From a virus, in IMG/VR virus record IMGVR_UViG_3300037264_002979, positions 1 through 25,503 of that record: a DNA stretch of 25,503 nt; one strand, given 5' to 3'. This document shows positions 8,007-16,152 of the stretch, piece after piece. Within the stretch, counting starts at the first letter, position 1. Every line of letters begins with the position of its first letter. The translations under genes and the position numbers were made by a program. The notes under the pieces were generated by a model. That model had not been told where the DNA came from. It did not search any database and saw only the letters and a program-made list of their open reading frames with translations.

Positions 8007-9797
8007 ATGGGCTTTTCCGAGACCGTAGCGGAGATCGCACGTCGCAACGTGACGGGGGACACCTGGTTCGTGCAGGAGCACCCTTACGTGCTCGTGCTCA
8101 CTTGCCTCAAGCCGGGCGGGATCCCCAATGCCGTGTCTGTGTTCGTGCTTCCGCGAGGCCCGCAGGCGTACACCACCACGCGCGTGTTCCGGCAATCCGT
8201 CACGCCCACCGTGGGCGGGTTGGTCGCGGAGGAACGTGGAGCGCTGTGGCGCGAGATCACCGTTGTCGGTTCGTTCGGGTTGGAACCCAAGACCACCGAG
8301 GACACGAGCGCCGCGCCGGAGCCGCCAAACACGAGCGGGCTCGCGTTGTCCGGCCCCATGTGGACGCGGCGCATGCTGCGCAACTTCTTCGACAAGTACG
8401 CGGAACTGAAAGCTGACCCTGAGTTCGCGAGCGTCACTACGTTGGAGTGGCACGACATCAAGCTGGACGAGCACTTCGTTGTCGTGCCGCTGTCGGTGGA
8501 CATCGCGCGCACGTCCGAGAAGCGGATGCAGTACCCGTACACGCTCAAGCTCCGGGCGGTGGCGGAAGCCGGGCGGATCATTCTGCCCGAGCCGGCGAGC
8601 GGGCTGCTCGCCGCCATCAAGGATGTGATCGCCAATGTGAGCGCGGCACTCACGCTCATCGCGTCGGCGATTCAGGAGGGCTCCGAGATCCTGGGCGAGG
8701 TGCGCTACTTCGTCGCCACCATCGACGGCATCCTCACCGATCTCGACACCATCGTGAACTCGGCACAGGACTTCGTGGACGGGGTGACGGACACAATCTC
8801 TGTCGGGCGCGTGTTCATCACGAGCACGGCGACGCTGCTTGAAGATGCGCTCGCGCTCATGGAGTCGGCGGAGGGCTTGCCCGTGGAGGTGCGGCAGAAC
8901 TACCAGGACGCGCTCGATGGGTTGCACACCGTCGCCGCGCAGGCCGCCGCCTTCGGGACCACCTACGCGCAGGAGATCGCTGCCGTCGCGGCGGCGGAGG
9001 CCGGCGCCGGGGGCGACGATGCCGAGGTACTGGGCGCATCCGCCGAAAGCGGCCCATCCACGTCCACGGGCGACTTCGCCGCGCGCACCATCCGAAGCAC
9101 GGACCAGGCCCGCGTGGGCGCCGGAGCGGTGCCCATGGGCCGCCCATTCGGGGTCTACGCGGGCTTCCGTGACTACACGCTCACCGCCGTGGATACGTTG
9201 CCGTCCATCGCCGCGCGCCTGCTCGGCGACGGCGCGCTGTGGTACGACCTCGCCATATTCAATCGCTTGAAGCCGCCCTACACCTCGCCGAGCGGCATCC
9301 CCGGCACGGTGAGGCCGGGTGATGTCATCATCGTGCCCATCGTCGGCGGCGCCAACGCGGGCGCGGTGGTGTCGGGGAGCAACGCCCCTGACGAGGACTT
9401 GCTCGGGACGGACGTCATGCTTGACGAGTTCGAGGACTCGTCACCTGGGCGCCCGGTGGTGGACATCGCCATCGACCGCCGCACGCTCAGGGACGTGCGA
9501 TCCATCGTGGGCGTGCCAAACCTCGTGCAGGCGTTGCAGATGCGCTTGTGGACGGAGCGCGGGCACATGCCACTCGTGCCTGGTTATGGGCTCTCGCGTG
9601 TCGTCGGATTTGGGAGCACGGCGGCGAACGCGAGCGCGCTGCAAGTATCGGTGCGCGGAACGGTGCTCGATGATTCGCGCGTGCAGTCCGTGTCGCGCTT
9701 GACGATCAAGGCCGAGGGCGACACCATCGAGATAGAGGCCGACGTGCTCCCCATCGGCGCGACCACGGCGCAATCCGTGAACGCGGCGCTCGCGTAA
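8007..9797 (+). CDS. Baseplate protein: LysM-like domain fused to gp25-like wedge domain
   Basis: This 596-residue protein seems to combine three functions usually found on separate genes. Residues 1-200 are beta-rich (TTRVFRQSVTPTVGGLV; TLEWHDIKLDEHFVVVPLSV) and resemble the N-terminal part of tail proteins near the hub. Residues 200-335 are Ala-rich helix. Residues about 389-447 look like LysM: DYTLTAVDTLPSIAARLLGD, then a Trp-Tyr, then LKPPY and RPGDVIIVP. Residues about 480-590 look like the gpW/gp25 wedge domain: RSIVGVPNLVQALQMRLWTE, GYGLSRVVGFG and SRLTIKAEGDTIEIEADV. In contractile tails gp25 joins the sheath to the baseplate, and LysM proteins of this type (XkdP or gp53-like) clamp the hub. 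No catalytic residues for lysis are evident. It is followed directly by the J-like gene, as gp25 usually is. Confidence 0.75.
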   Translation: MGFSETVAEIARRNVTGDTWFVQEHPYVLVLTCLKPGGIPNAVSVFVLPRGPQAYTTTRVFRQSVTPTVGGLVAEERGALWREITVVGSFGLEPKTTEDTSAAPEPPNTSGLALSGPMWTRRMLRNFFDKYAELKADPEFASVTTLEWHDIKLDEHFVVVPLSVDIARTSEKRMQYPYTLKLRAVAEAGRIILPEPASGLLAAIKDVIANVSAALTLIASAIQEGSEILGEVRYFVATIDGILTDLDTIVNSAQDFVDGVTDTISVGRVFITSTATLLEDALALMESAEGLPVEVRQNYQDALDGLHTVAAQAAAFGTTYAQEIAAVAAAEAGAGGDDAEVLGASAESGPSTSTGDFAARTIRSTDQARVGAGAVPMGRPFGVYAGFRDYTLTAVDTLPSIAARLLGDGALWYDLAIFNRLKPPYTSPSGIPGTVRPGDVIIVPIVGGANAGAVVSGSNAPDEDLLGTDVMLDEFEDSSPGRPVVDIAIDRRTLRDVRSIVGVPNLVQALQMRLWTERGHMPLVPGYGLSRVVGFGSTAANASALQVSVRGTVLDDSRVQSVSRLTIKAEGDTIEIEADVLPIGATTAQSVNAALA

Positions 9798-9802
9798 GGA
9801 GG
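9796..9802 (+). promoter_or_regulatory. Shine-Dalgarno AAGGAGG that fixes the ATC start at 9808
   Basis: AAGGAGG overlaps the TAA of the previous gene and is followed by five bases (TTCCC) and ATC. The same layout occurs at 15748: AGGAGG, five bases (CTTCC), then ATG. No ATG, GTG or TTG lies at proper distance in the J frame. Confidence 0.65.
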
Positions 9803-9807
9803 TTCCC

Positions 9808-11181
9808 ATCAGGTTCGAGCCCAAAACATTCGCGACCTTCTTGACGCGCATGGCGCAGCGTGTCGTCGCTCGCACGGAGTTGACCGATCTCGAAGAGGGT
9901 GGCGTGCTCCACACCTTCATCTCGTCGGTGGCGCGCGAGTTGGATGACGTGTCGTTTCAGACCGTCAACTTGCAGAAGATTTGGGACATCGACACGGCAG
10001 AAGGCGAGGACTTGGATGAACGGATCAAGGACGCGAACCCGGACGAGATCAGTCGGCGAGGCGCGCTCAAAGCGTCGGGGTCCGTCATCTTCTCGCGCAC
10101 GGGGACCAGCGGCACGGTGGCGATCCCGAGCGGCGCCATCGTGAAGGTGCCCGAGGGCGGGCCAGAGTTCGCGACGACGGCGGCGGGCTCCATCCTCGAC
10201 ACCTTCTCGTCGTCCATCGCCGTGCCCATCTCCGCCGTGGAGGCGGGTGAGGCCGGCAATGTGGACGCCGGCACCATCACGCAGTTGTCCGCCGTCACAG
10301 GCGTGGAGACGGTGACGAACCCCGCCGCGACGACGGGGGGCCAAGACAAGGAAACGGATGCGCAGTTGCGAGCGCGGCTGAAAGCCTATTTCCGCTCGCT
10401 CCCTCGCGGCACCGTGCAGGCGTTGGAGTTCGCCGCGCTGTCCACCGAGTTGGATCCGTTCGGGCGTGTGATCACCGCGCAAGTTGTCGAGTTGACGGGC
10501 GTCGATCTCGGCAAGGTGGAAGTCTACATTGACGACGGCGCGGGGACCGTCGAGCGCACCGACAACTCTGGAGGCTCTCCCGAGACAGTGGTGGCGTTCG
10601 CGGCGGGCGGCGAGGTGCGCCTGTTCCTCGACAATGTGCCGGTGGTGCCGGGGCAGCCGTTCAGCATCCTGCTCAACGCGGGGCTGCTCATCGAAGGCGT
10701 GGACTTCACACTGAACAAGCCGACCGGGCAGATCACTCTGGACCCCACCGTGTTTCCGAGTGGGCTCACACCGGGCGACAACGTGATCGCGAGCTACTAC
10801 TGGTTCGAGGGCCTCATCGCCGAGTGCCAGAAGATCATCGACGGCGACTTGGGCGACCCGACCAACTACCCGGGGTATCGCGCCGCCGGGACCATCGTGG
10901 CTGTCCTTCCGCCCGTCGTGTACCAGCAGATCGTGGAGGCCGCCATCGTGATCGAGGATGGCTTCGACGGCGACGACGTGCGCACCAAGGTGCAAGCCGC
11001 CATCAACCGCTACATCAACGGACTCGGCATCAACGGCGACGTGATCGCGTCCGAGCTTGTGCATCTCGCGCAGTCCATCCCGGGCGTGTTCGATGTCGCC
11101 TTCACCACGCCCACCGCCAACGTCGTCATCGGCGATGGCGAGTTGGCGCGCGTCGCTAATGCCAACATCGACTTGACCTAG
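9808..11181 (+). CDS. Baseplate J-like wedge protein (Mu gp47 / P2 gpJ type)
   Basis: This protein forms part of the baseplate wedge, on the periphery of the central hub. From the ATC at 9808 it has 457 residues. The first TTG (9841) or ATG (9850) in the frame would cut off RFEPKTFATFL, and J-like proteins usually open with just such a M-x-F-x-P-K-T-F-x-x-x-L stretch followed by an Arg-Val-Val-Ala-Arg segment. Other family features seen: RTELTDLEEGGVLHTFISSV near residue 23-42; ISRRGALKASGSVIFSRTGT; the strand VAIPSGAIVKVPEGGPEFAT; the EAGEAGNVDAGTI turn; and KETDAQLRARLKAYFRSLPR near 184. A beta-rich insertion follows at about 225-330 and the C-terminal domain ends in a helix and strand pair. 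It starts 10 bases after the gp25-like gene, the normal order. Confidence 0.85.
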   Translation: MRFEPKTFATFLTRMAQRVVARTELTDLEEGGVLHTFISSVARELDDVSFQTVNLQKIWDIDTAEGEDLDERIKDANPDEISRRGALKASGSVIFSRTGTSGTVAIPSGAIVKVPEGGPEFATTAAGSILDTFSSSIAVPISAVEAGEAGNVDAGTITQLSAVTGVETVTNPAATTGGQDKETDAQLRARLKAYFRSLPRGTVQALEFAALSTELDPFGRVITAQVVELTGVDLGKVEVYIDDGAGTVERTDNSGGSPETVVAFAAGGEVRLFLDNVPVVPGQPFSILLNAGLLIEGVDFTLNKPTGQITLDPTVFPSGLTPGDNVIASYYWFEGLIAECQKIIDGDLGDPTNYPGYRAAGTIVAVLPPVVYQQIVEAAIVIEDGFDGDDVRTKVQAAINRYINGLGINGDVIASELVHLAQSIPGVFDVAFTTPTANVVIGDGELARVANANIDLT

Positions 11182-11190
11182 GAGTTCCTC

Positions 11191-11553
11191 GTGAACGCAC
11201 ACGACACCGCACATCGCAGCGTCAAGACGCAGAACAACGTCGGGCTCGCCAACATTGCCGTGGACTTCTCCGCGTCCACGCCCACGCCGCCCACCAAGAA
11301 GGGCTACTACCGCGAGATCCGCATCACCAAGCTCGCCGGGCCCGGGACGACGGCTTCCTTCAACGTGTACGAGGGCACGGCTGGGGTGCGGCTGCTCAAG
11401 GCGCAAGGACTCGTCGCGTTCCCCGTGTCCGTGGTCAATGACCACATCTACTACGAGACGCCCGGCTTGCAGAACTTCACCGTGGAGGTCGCCACCAACG
11501 ACGGCGCCGCCACGACCAACGTGCAGATCGAAGTCACGACGGGAGGGCTGTAG
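11191..11553 (+). CDS. Small beta-rich tail/baseplate protein, unknown role
   Basis: This 120-residue protein begins with GTG, eight bases after AGGAG at 11181-11185. I do not recognise the family. It is predicted mostly beta: IAVDFSASTP, KGYYREIRITKLAG, TASFNVYEGTAGVRLLKAQG and FTVEVATNDGAATTNVQIEV. There are no cysteines, signal peptide or membrane segment. The content of Thr, Val, Asn and Ala fits a virion surface or minor tail protein with an immunoglobulin-like or jelly-roll fold. It lies between the J-like gene and a gene with a fibre-like C-terminus, so it probably belongs to the baseplate or fibre network. The fold is inferred only. Confidence 0.5.
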   Translation: MNAHDTAHRSVKTQNNVGLANIAVDFSASTPTPPTKKGYYREIRITKLAGPGTTASFNVYEGTAGVRLLKAQGLVAFPVSVVNDHIYYETPGLQNFTVEVATNDGAATTNVQIEVTTGGL

Positions 11554-11556
11554 TCC

Positions 11557-12504
11557 ATGCGCCACGAGACACCACAGTTCGATCAAATCTTCGCCCACCT
11601 CGAAGTCGTCATCGCAGGCGTGGGGCAGGCGGGACTCGCGCCCGTGTGCTCCATCCAACGGGTCAACGATGGGTTCTGGCTGGCGGCCGGCGGGCTCTCG
11701 TTCGCCGCTCCTTTCGCCACCAACCCACTCGTGGAACCGGACGCGGTGAACCTGCCCGGGAAGTACGAGTTCAAGATTCCCACGGCGACCATCGATCCGG
11801 TGCTCGGCATCCCGGGCTACCGCATCAAGATCACCGAGGCGGTGAACAGCATCCTCGAATATGTGCATGCCGTCCCGTTGCGACGCGCGGCATGGGCAGA
11901 GCCGCGCACCACGTTCCCCGTCGCCGGCACGTTCGGCGAGACGACCGGACAGGAGATCCTTCGCTCAGGTACAGCGGCGGCGGGTGCCGCCGGATCGATC
12001 ACGCTCGACGCGGGCGCTCCGGCGCTCGTGGACTTCTTCAAGCATGCGCTTGTCGTCATCATCGCGGGCACGGGCCTCAACCAGTCACGCCGCATCACGG
12101 CGTACAGCGCGCTTCGCGTTGCGAGCGTGGATCCCAACTGGGTGATTGCCCCCGACGCAACGAGCGCGTTCAAGATCGTCGCGCAAGGCGAGGCTGCGGT
12201 GGACGAGGCTTCGCTCGTGGACGCCATCTGGGACGAAGGCATCGCCGGGCACGCGACGGACGGCACCTTCGGCGACCACATGCGCCGCATGCTCTCGTTG
12301 CGGCAGAGCAACATGCGCGTGGTGTGGGACACCTACGCGAGCAACGGCCAGCCTTCCCACGGCTTCGCCTACATCTACAACTCGAAGGCCGACCTCGACG
12401 CCGACGTGACTCCATTCCCGCTCGCCACCGGCAAGTACGAAATCACCGCTGCTTACGATGGTAGCGGGCGTGTCACCTCGTACAAAAGTGGAAAGCTGTC
12501 CTAG
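11557..12504 (+). CDS. Predicted tail/baseplate protein, unknown
   Basis: The protein has 315 residues. Residues 1-105 are beta-rich (EPDAVNLPGKYEFKIPTATI; GIPGYRIKIT), looking like a structural jelly-roll. Residues 125-205 form a second segment with an Ala/Gly-rich loop (GTAAAGAAGSITLDAG) and paired strands (HALVVIIAGTGLNQSRRITA), similar to a domain seen in several virion proteins. Residues 220-315 contain VDAIWDEGIAGHATDGTFGD and a terminal sheet (HGFAYIYNSKADLDADVT; KYEITAAYDGSGRVTSY). The W-D-x(2-5)-H-x(2)-D/A-G-T-F-G-D/E pattern is common in phage structural proteins of unknown role. No membrane segment is seen. It is spaced three bases from the previous gene and abuts the next one, so the products are probably made together. 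Confidence 0.5.
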   Translation: MRHETPQFDQIFAHLEVVIAGVGQAGLAPVCSIQRVNDGFWLAAGGLSFAAPFATNPLVEPDAVNLPGKYEFKIPTATIDPVLGIPGYRIKITEAVNSILEYVHAVPLRRAAWAEPRTTFPVAGTFGETTGQEILRSGTAAAGAAGSITLDAGAPALVDFFKHALVVIIAGTGLNQSRRITAYSALRVASVDPNWVIAPDATSAFKIVAQGEAAVDEASLVDAIWDEGIAGHATDGTFGDHMRRMLSLRQSNMRVVWDTYASNGQPSHGFAYIYNSKADLDADVTPFPLATGKYEITAAYDGSGRVTSYKSGKLS

Positions 12505-12981
12505 ATGGTGTCGTCGCTCGCCACCACAGGCATCCTTGGCGGCGTCACGGGCACGTCCACCTCGGGCATCACCACGACGAGCAGCGCGGGGCTCGCGCTC
12601 GGGTCCATCGATCCGGAGTCGCTGGGCGACGACGGCGGATGGGAGGTGACGGCGACGGGATTGTTCCCGCTGGACCAGGGCGTGACCTTCCGCGTGCAGG
12701 ATGGTGGGTCGCTCGATGTGCCATGCTACTCGGGCGTCATCGGGAGCGAGAACGTGTCGCAGTCGGAGGATGGCGTCACGGCGAGGTTCACCATTCCGCC
12801 CTTGCCCATCGGCGGACCTTATGACATTTACTGCGAGTCCGAGGACGCGACGCTTACCGCCACGCTCGCCGCCGCGTTGACGATCATCCACCGGAGCGCG
12901 AGCACGCCGCTGTACGGGATGCGCCGCAACGCACCACCGCCGCGCCGCGTCGGGCCCTACGACATCTTGGACGAGGAATAG
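12505..12981 (+). CDS. Small structural protein with IPT/TIG-like Ig fold (tentative)
   Basis: This 158-residue ORF starts with an ATG abutting the TAG of the previous gene; no strong ribosome site is visible, so coupled translation is likely. Residues 1-35 are Ser/Thr/Gly-rich and probably flexible. Residues about 38-130 look like an immunoglobulin-like module of the IPT/TIG sort: GGWEVTATGLFPLDQGVTFR, VTARFTIPPLPIGGPYDIYC and LTIIHR show the alternating strand pattern and the proline-glycine turn before the last strands. Three cysteines are present but without a metal-binding pattern. The C-terminus is basic and then acidic. Such modules often decorate tails or capsids and aid weak surface binding. 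The family assignment is tentative. Confidence 0.45.
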   Translation: MVSSLATTGILGGVTGTSTSGITTTSSAGLALGSIDPESLGDDGGWEVTATGLFPLDQGVTFRVQDGGSLDVPCYSGVIGSENVSQSEDGVTARFTIPPLPIGGPYDIYCESEDATLTATLAAALTIIHRSASTPLYGMRRNAPPPRRVGPYDILDEE

Positions 12982-14358
12982 GTGGACGCGCCTCGCCCGA
13001 TGTGGGAAGGCATCTTCTCCGCGCTGGCTGACACCATCTACGAGATGGCCGGCACGCTCATGGTGCGCACAACGGCGGCGTACACGTCCGGTAGCGGCTC
13101 TCTGGCCGTCGAAGGCACGCACAGGTGGCCGGAGTCCGGGCGCATCGCCGTCGCGGGCGTGACGGGCTTCTACGCCACCAAGACGGACACCTCTTTCGAC
13201 GGCATCACCGACGAGGACGGCAACCCTGGGCTCCCGCGCGACGTGCGCGTGCGTTCGGTGGTGTCGGATATCTCGCAGTCGTCCACGCAACTCGACGGGC
13301 TGCGCCTGTCCTTCCTCGTTGCTTACGCGCAAGGGACGGAACTCGCCACGCTGGGGCGCAACTACGGGATCTCGCGTCCTCGGAGCGTTGACGACGACAC
13401 CTACCGCGAGTTGCTCAAGGTGCTGATCTACCTGGACGCGCAGACGATCCACGCCTGCACAAAAGTGCTCGACGCGCTCCTCGGCTCTGGCAACTATGAG
13501 CTTTACGAGGATCTCGTATCCGACCCGTTCACCGTGCATGTGATCATCACGCCGACCGCCAGCACAAGCTCGGTGGCAAAGACCTTCCTTGTCGGGCGCG
13601 AGCCGCACGCGAGCGCCGGCTTCACTGTCACCACGACGCATCCTCCCGAGCGGGTTCACGGCATCTGGGACTCGGCCGATCCGTTCCGCCTCGGGACGAA
13701 CTTCGTATATGCCACGATCTCGGGCTTCACCGACGCGGGCGATCCGACGTGGTTCCAATCCGGTGTTGCCGCGTTCCTTCCCACGGACGAGAACCAACCG
13801 GCGATCATCGGGATTGAGATTTGGAAGGTCGTCGCCTACATCGATCCGATGACGATTCAACTCGGCCAGCCGACGCGCGCAGACGCCACGCTCAACTCCG
13901 GATCGCCTGACGTGCTCGTCACCGACACCGACTGGTTCCGCTCGTGGATGGTTGGACACGAGATCGCCGTGGTCGCGGTCAACGCGGGCAACTCGGGCAT
14001 CTTCGCCATCCTCGAAGTGCTGACGCCGAGGTCCGTGCGCTTGTCCGGTGCGACCTTCACCACCGAAACGGACGTGACGTGGCAACTGCGCCCCGTGTTC
14101 GGCACCGCGAGCCCGGTGCTCGTGGACATCATGCGCGTGACCATCGCGGGCAACGTCGTCACCGCGCCTGTCGCGTTGCCCGTCAACGTGCTCGTGGACT
14201 ACACCACCGTGGATTCCGCGCAACTAATGGAAAGCCCGAGCACGGCAGGCGTCGGCGCGGGTGCGTCACCGTTCTTCCTGTTTGACGAGGGCGCCACTGT
14301 CGAGCAAACCTTGGATCTCATCACCGCAGCCGGCGTGCGGGTTGTCGTGGAGTCATAG
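12982..14358 (+). CDS. Baseplate/tail wedge protein with gpI- or gp48-like core (tentative)
   Basis: The 458-residue protein starts with a GTG abutting TAG; GAGGA just upstream serves as ribosome site. Residues 95-170 carry a recognisable tail-wedge pattern: LSFLVAYAQGTELATLGRNY, then GISRPRSVDDDTYRELLKVL, where a leucine-rich helix and a Gly-x-x-R-x-x-x-x-x-D-x-x-Y-R-x-x-L pattern recur in P2 gpI, Mu gp48 and related proteins. A sheet follows (YELYEDLVSDPFTVHVIITP). Residues 210-390 are beta-rich and repetitive (PAIIGIEIWKVVAYIDPMTI; HEIAVVAVNAGNSGIFAILE) and could be a shaft or surface domain. Its place after J and before a fibre-like gene matches gpI/gp48. It is longer than those proteins because of the extra beta domain. 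Confidence 0.5.
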   Translation: MDAPRPMWEGIFSALADTIYEMAGTLMVRTTAAYTSGSGSLAVEGTHRWPESGRIAVAGVTGFYATKTDTSFDGITDEDGNPGLPRDVRVRSVVSDISQSSTQLDGLRLSFLVAYAQGTELATLGRNYGISRPRSVDDDTYRELLKVLIYLDAQTIHACTKVLDALLGSGNYELYEDLVSDPFTVHVIITPTASTSSVAKTFLVGREPHASAGFTVTTTHPPERVHGIWDSADPFRLGTNFVYATISGFTDAGDPTWFQSGVAAFLPTDENQPAIIGIEIWKVVAYIDPMTIQLGQPTRADATLNSGSPDVLVTDTDWFRSWMVGHEIAVVAVNAGNSGIFAILEVLTPRSVRLSGATFTTETDVTWQLRPVFGTASPVLVDIMRVTIAGNVVTAPVALPVNVLVDYTTVDSAQLMESPSTAGVGAGASPFFLFDEGATVEQTLDLITAAGVRVVVES

Positions 14359-15738
14359 ATGCCTTCCTTCCGTGATCTCGTTCGATTCGAGCCCGCAGAA
14401 CGCTGCGACTTGCCCGACTTCGAGGTGGTGCAACGCAACGCGCACAGCGAGGCGCGCTCGGCGTTCAGCCACCTCCTGTTCGGTGGCGACGCCATCAAGG
14501 TGCTCGGCGGCTGGGACGTGACGCCGAGTGCGCCGCCCGATGCCTTCGTGTCCATCGCCGCCGGCACCGCCGTCACGACGGAGGAACGCGAGGACGGCAC
14601 GTTCGAGTACGGCGTCACGGTTGGATTGGAGGGTGACCCATCGCAAGTGCTCGACTTCACCGGCAAGCCCAACGGCACCTACGGCGTGTGGGTACGCTTC
14701 ATCCACACGGCGGGCGAGGTCGGCAACCGTGTGTTTTGGAATGCCACCACCGGCATGGAGGAAGTGACTGCCATCGACACCAGAAACGTCGCGGGATGGG
14801 ACGCGCAACTCAATCTCGTGTCGCCCGGTACGGAGTACTTCAAGGTCGCGAGCGTGATCTGGGGTGGCGCCACCGTGTCGAGCGCCAACATCGGCGGCAC
14901 TCGCGATATGTTCTTCGAGGGTGACGAGGGCGCTGGCTTCCCGCAAGTGTGGGGCGATGGCGCCAACGACCGGAGCAACTTCCGTGGCTACGACGGGCTC
15001 ATGGACCTCTACACATGGGTCCATGCCGTCCGCCGGCAACTGGAGGACATCATCGGCGGAGCGCAGCGGTGGTTCGAGGTTCCCGACTACACGTTGCAGG
15101 ACGCGCAGGATCACTTCCTCGACACTGTGGACGCGCACTCGTCCTCGCCGACGTGGACCGGCACCCTCACGCTCTCGCAAGCTCCAAACTTCGCGCCCAC
15201 CTTGGCGGGCACCGCGAGATTCTCTTTCCATAACTTCGGGTGGGACGTGACGGCAACCAACGCCACACTTCTCGCATACGGGCCCGGTGACGTGGGACCG
15301 GGCGCCACGGAGTCCCGCTATCTGAGCTACGGCGCCGCCAACCAACTCGCCCCCGACATCTTCCTTCCGCTCAACTCGTTCATCGGGCAACTCCGCACAC
15401 TCGGCACCATCGTGTCGTTTGACCTCTATTGGAACCACGCGACGGCGGCGGGCAACGGCAACGCGGCGACTCGCATCAACTGGCGATTGGAGAAGCGCAC
15501 GTCGTCCACGGTGCAAGGCGTATGGACGACGGTGGCGAGTTCGTTCTTCAACGGCGGCACGGAGTACGGAGCCGCTGTCAACGTCGGGAGCAGCGGTGCA
15601 ATCAACTACACGCCCGTGAGCGCGCAGGAAGAAGCGAGGATTGTGCTCAATATCCAAAGCACCGCGCCCGGTGGCCTCGCGCCTTTCGTCTACGGTGGTG
15701 TCATCAACTACACCACGCCCAAGCTGTTCCCCACTTAG
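14359..15738 (+). CDS. Second tail fibre / minor tail protein
   Basis: This 459-residue protein starts with an ATG abutting the upstream TAG, with GGAG nine bases before it. The N-terminal 60 residues are mixed helix (AERCDLPDFEVVQRNAHSEA) and could dock to the wedge protein encoded upstream. Residues 60-205 are beta-rich with GTYGVWVRFIHTAGEV and ESF-like turns, and hold FFEGDEGAGFPQVWGDGAND; residues 215-260 are a short helix with HAVRRQLEDIIGGAQRW, a shape like the linker in fibre proteins. The C-terminal 200 residues form a repetitive sheet (FDLYWNHATAAGNGNAATRI; NWRLEKRTSS) with jelly-roll appearance, plausibly carbohydrate-binding. I do not recognise a named family. Position at the end of the tail gene run favours a peripheral fibre or collar protein. 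Confidence 0.5.
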   Translation: MPSFRDLVRFEPAERCDLPDFEVVQRNAHSEARSAFSHLLFGGDAIKVLGGWDVTPSAPPDAFVSIAAGTAVTTEEREDGTFEYGVTVGLEGDPSQVLDFTGKPNGTYGVWVRFIHTAGEVGNRVFWNATTGMEEVTAIDTRNVAGWDAQLNLVSPGTEYFKVASVIWGGATVSSANIGGTRDMFFEGDEGAGFPQVWGDGANDRSNFRGYDGLMDLYTWVHAVRRQLEDIIGGAQRWFEVPDYTLQDAQDHFLDTVDAHSSSPTWTGTLTLSQAPNFAPTLAGTARFSFHNFGWDVTATNATLLAYGPGDVGPGATESRYLSYGAANQLAPDIFLPLNSFIGQLRTLGTIVSFDLYWNHATAAGNGNAATRINWRLEKRTSSTVQGVWTTVASSFFNGGTEYGAAVNVGSSGAINYTPVSAQEEARIVLNIQSTAPGGLAPFVYGGVINYTTPKLFPT

Positions 15739-15747
15739 GAGGCTTCC

Positions 15748-16128
15748 ATGTCTTTCGAGGACATCATCACGAGTTGGCAGTTCTACGTGACCACCGCCGT
15801 TGTGCTCGGCCTCACGCAAGCCATTTCGCGCGTGCTGTGGATCCGGTTCCCCACCACCGCCGACCACAAGGCGATTCGCGCTGGCGAGCGGTTGGGCACG
15901 CTGTTCTGGGGCGGCGTGGCTGGCGCCATCCCGGGATTCCTTCCGGGCGACAACCTCGGCATCCGAATCGTGATCGGAATGCTCGCCGGCTTCCTCGCAC
16001 CGAGCACATGGAGCGTGATGAAGTCCGTGTTCCCGCAACTCGATTCGGAGCGCGCCACACACCAAAGCAACGGGACACCCGCGCCCGGCAACGGCGACAA
16101 GCCGAGCAACCCCCCTTCCGCGTTGTAG
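15748..16128 (+). CDS. Small membrane protein, candidate holin
   Basis: The 126-residue protein has three hydrophobic segments: about 10-30 (WQFYVTTAVVLGLTQAIS), 47-66 (LGTLFWGGVAGAIPGFL) and 71-90 (IRIVIGMLAGFLAPSTW). Between the first two is a charged loop (TTADHKAIRAGERL), and the C-terminal 30 residues are polar and Pro/Asn/Gly-rich, probably cytoplasmic. This fits a holin, which opens the inner membrane at lysis, or another small phage membrane protein such as a spanin partner or anti-superinfection factor. AGGAGG at 15737-15742 precedes the ATG by five bases. It follows the last tail gene and is paired with another small membrane protein. No endolysin gene lies next to it, which weakens the lysis reading. 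Confidence 0.5.
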   Translation: MSFEDIITSWQFYVTTAVVLGLTQAISRVLWIRFPTTADHKAIRAGERLGTLFWGGVAGAIPGFLPGDNLGIRIVIGMLAGFLAPSTWSVMKSVFPQLDSERATHQSNGTPAPGNGDKPSNPPSAL

Positions 16129-16152
16129 ACGTTCACCTCAAGGAGTCCTCCC

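Noticed and set aside
8007-9797. Endolysin because of the LysM-like segment
   Set aside because: No catalytic domain is seen; the LysM-like part is followed by a gp25-like wedge domain and the gene is in the baseplate run.
9706-16065. Very long open frames on the minus strand (up to about 720 codons) opposite baseplate genes
   Set aside because: They lie antisense to recognisable genes, are rich in Arg/His/Val as expected from reverse-reading high-GC codons, and have no ribosome sites. They are shadows of codon bias.
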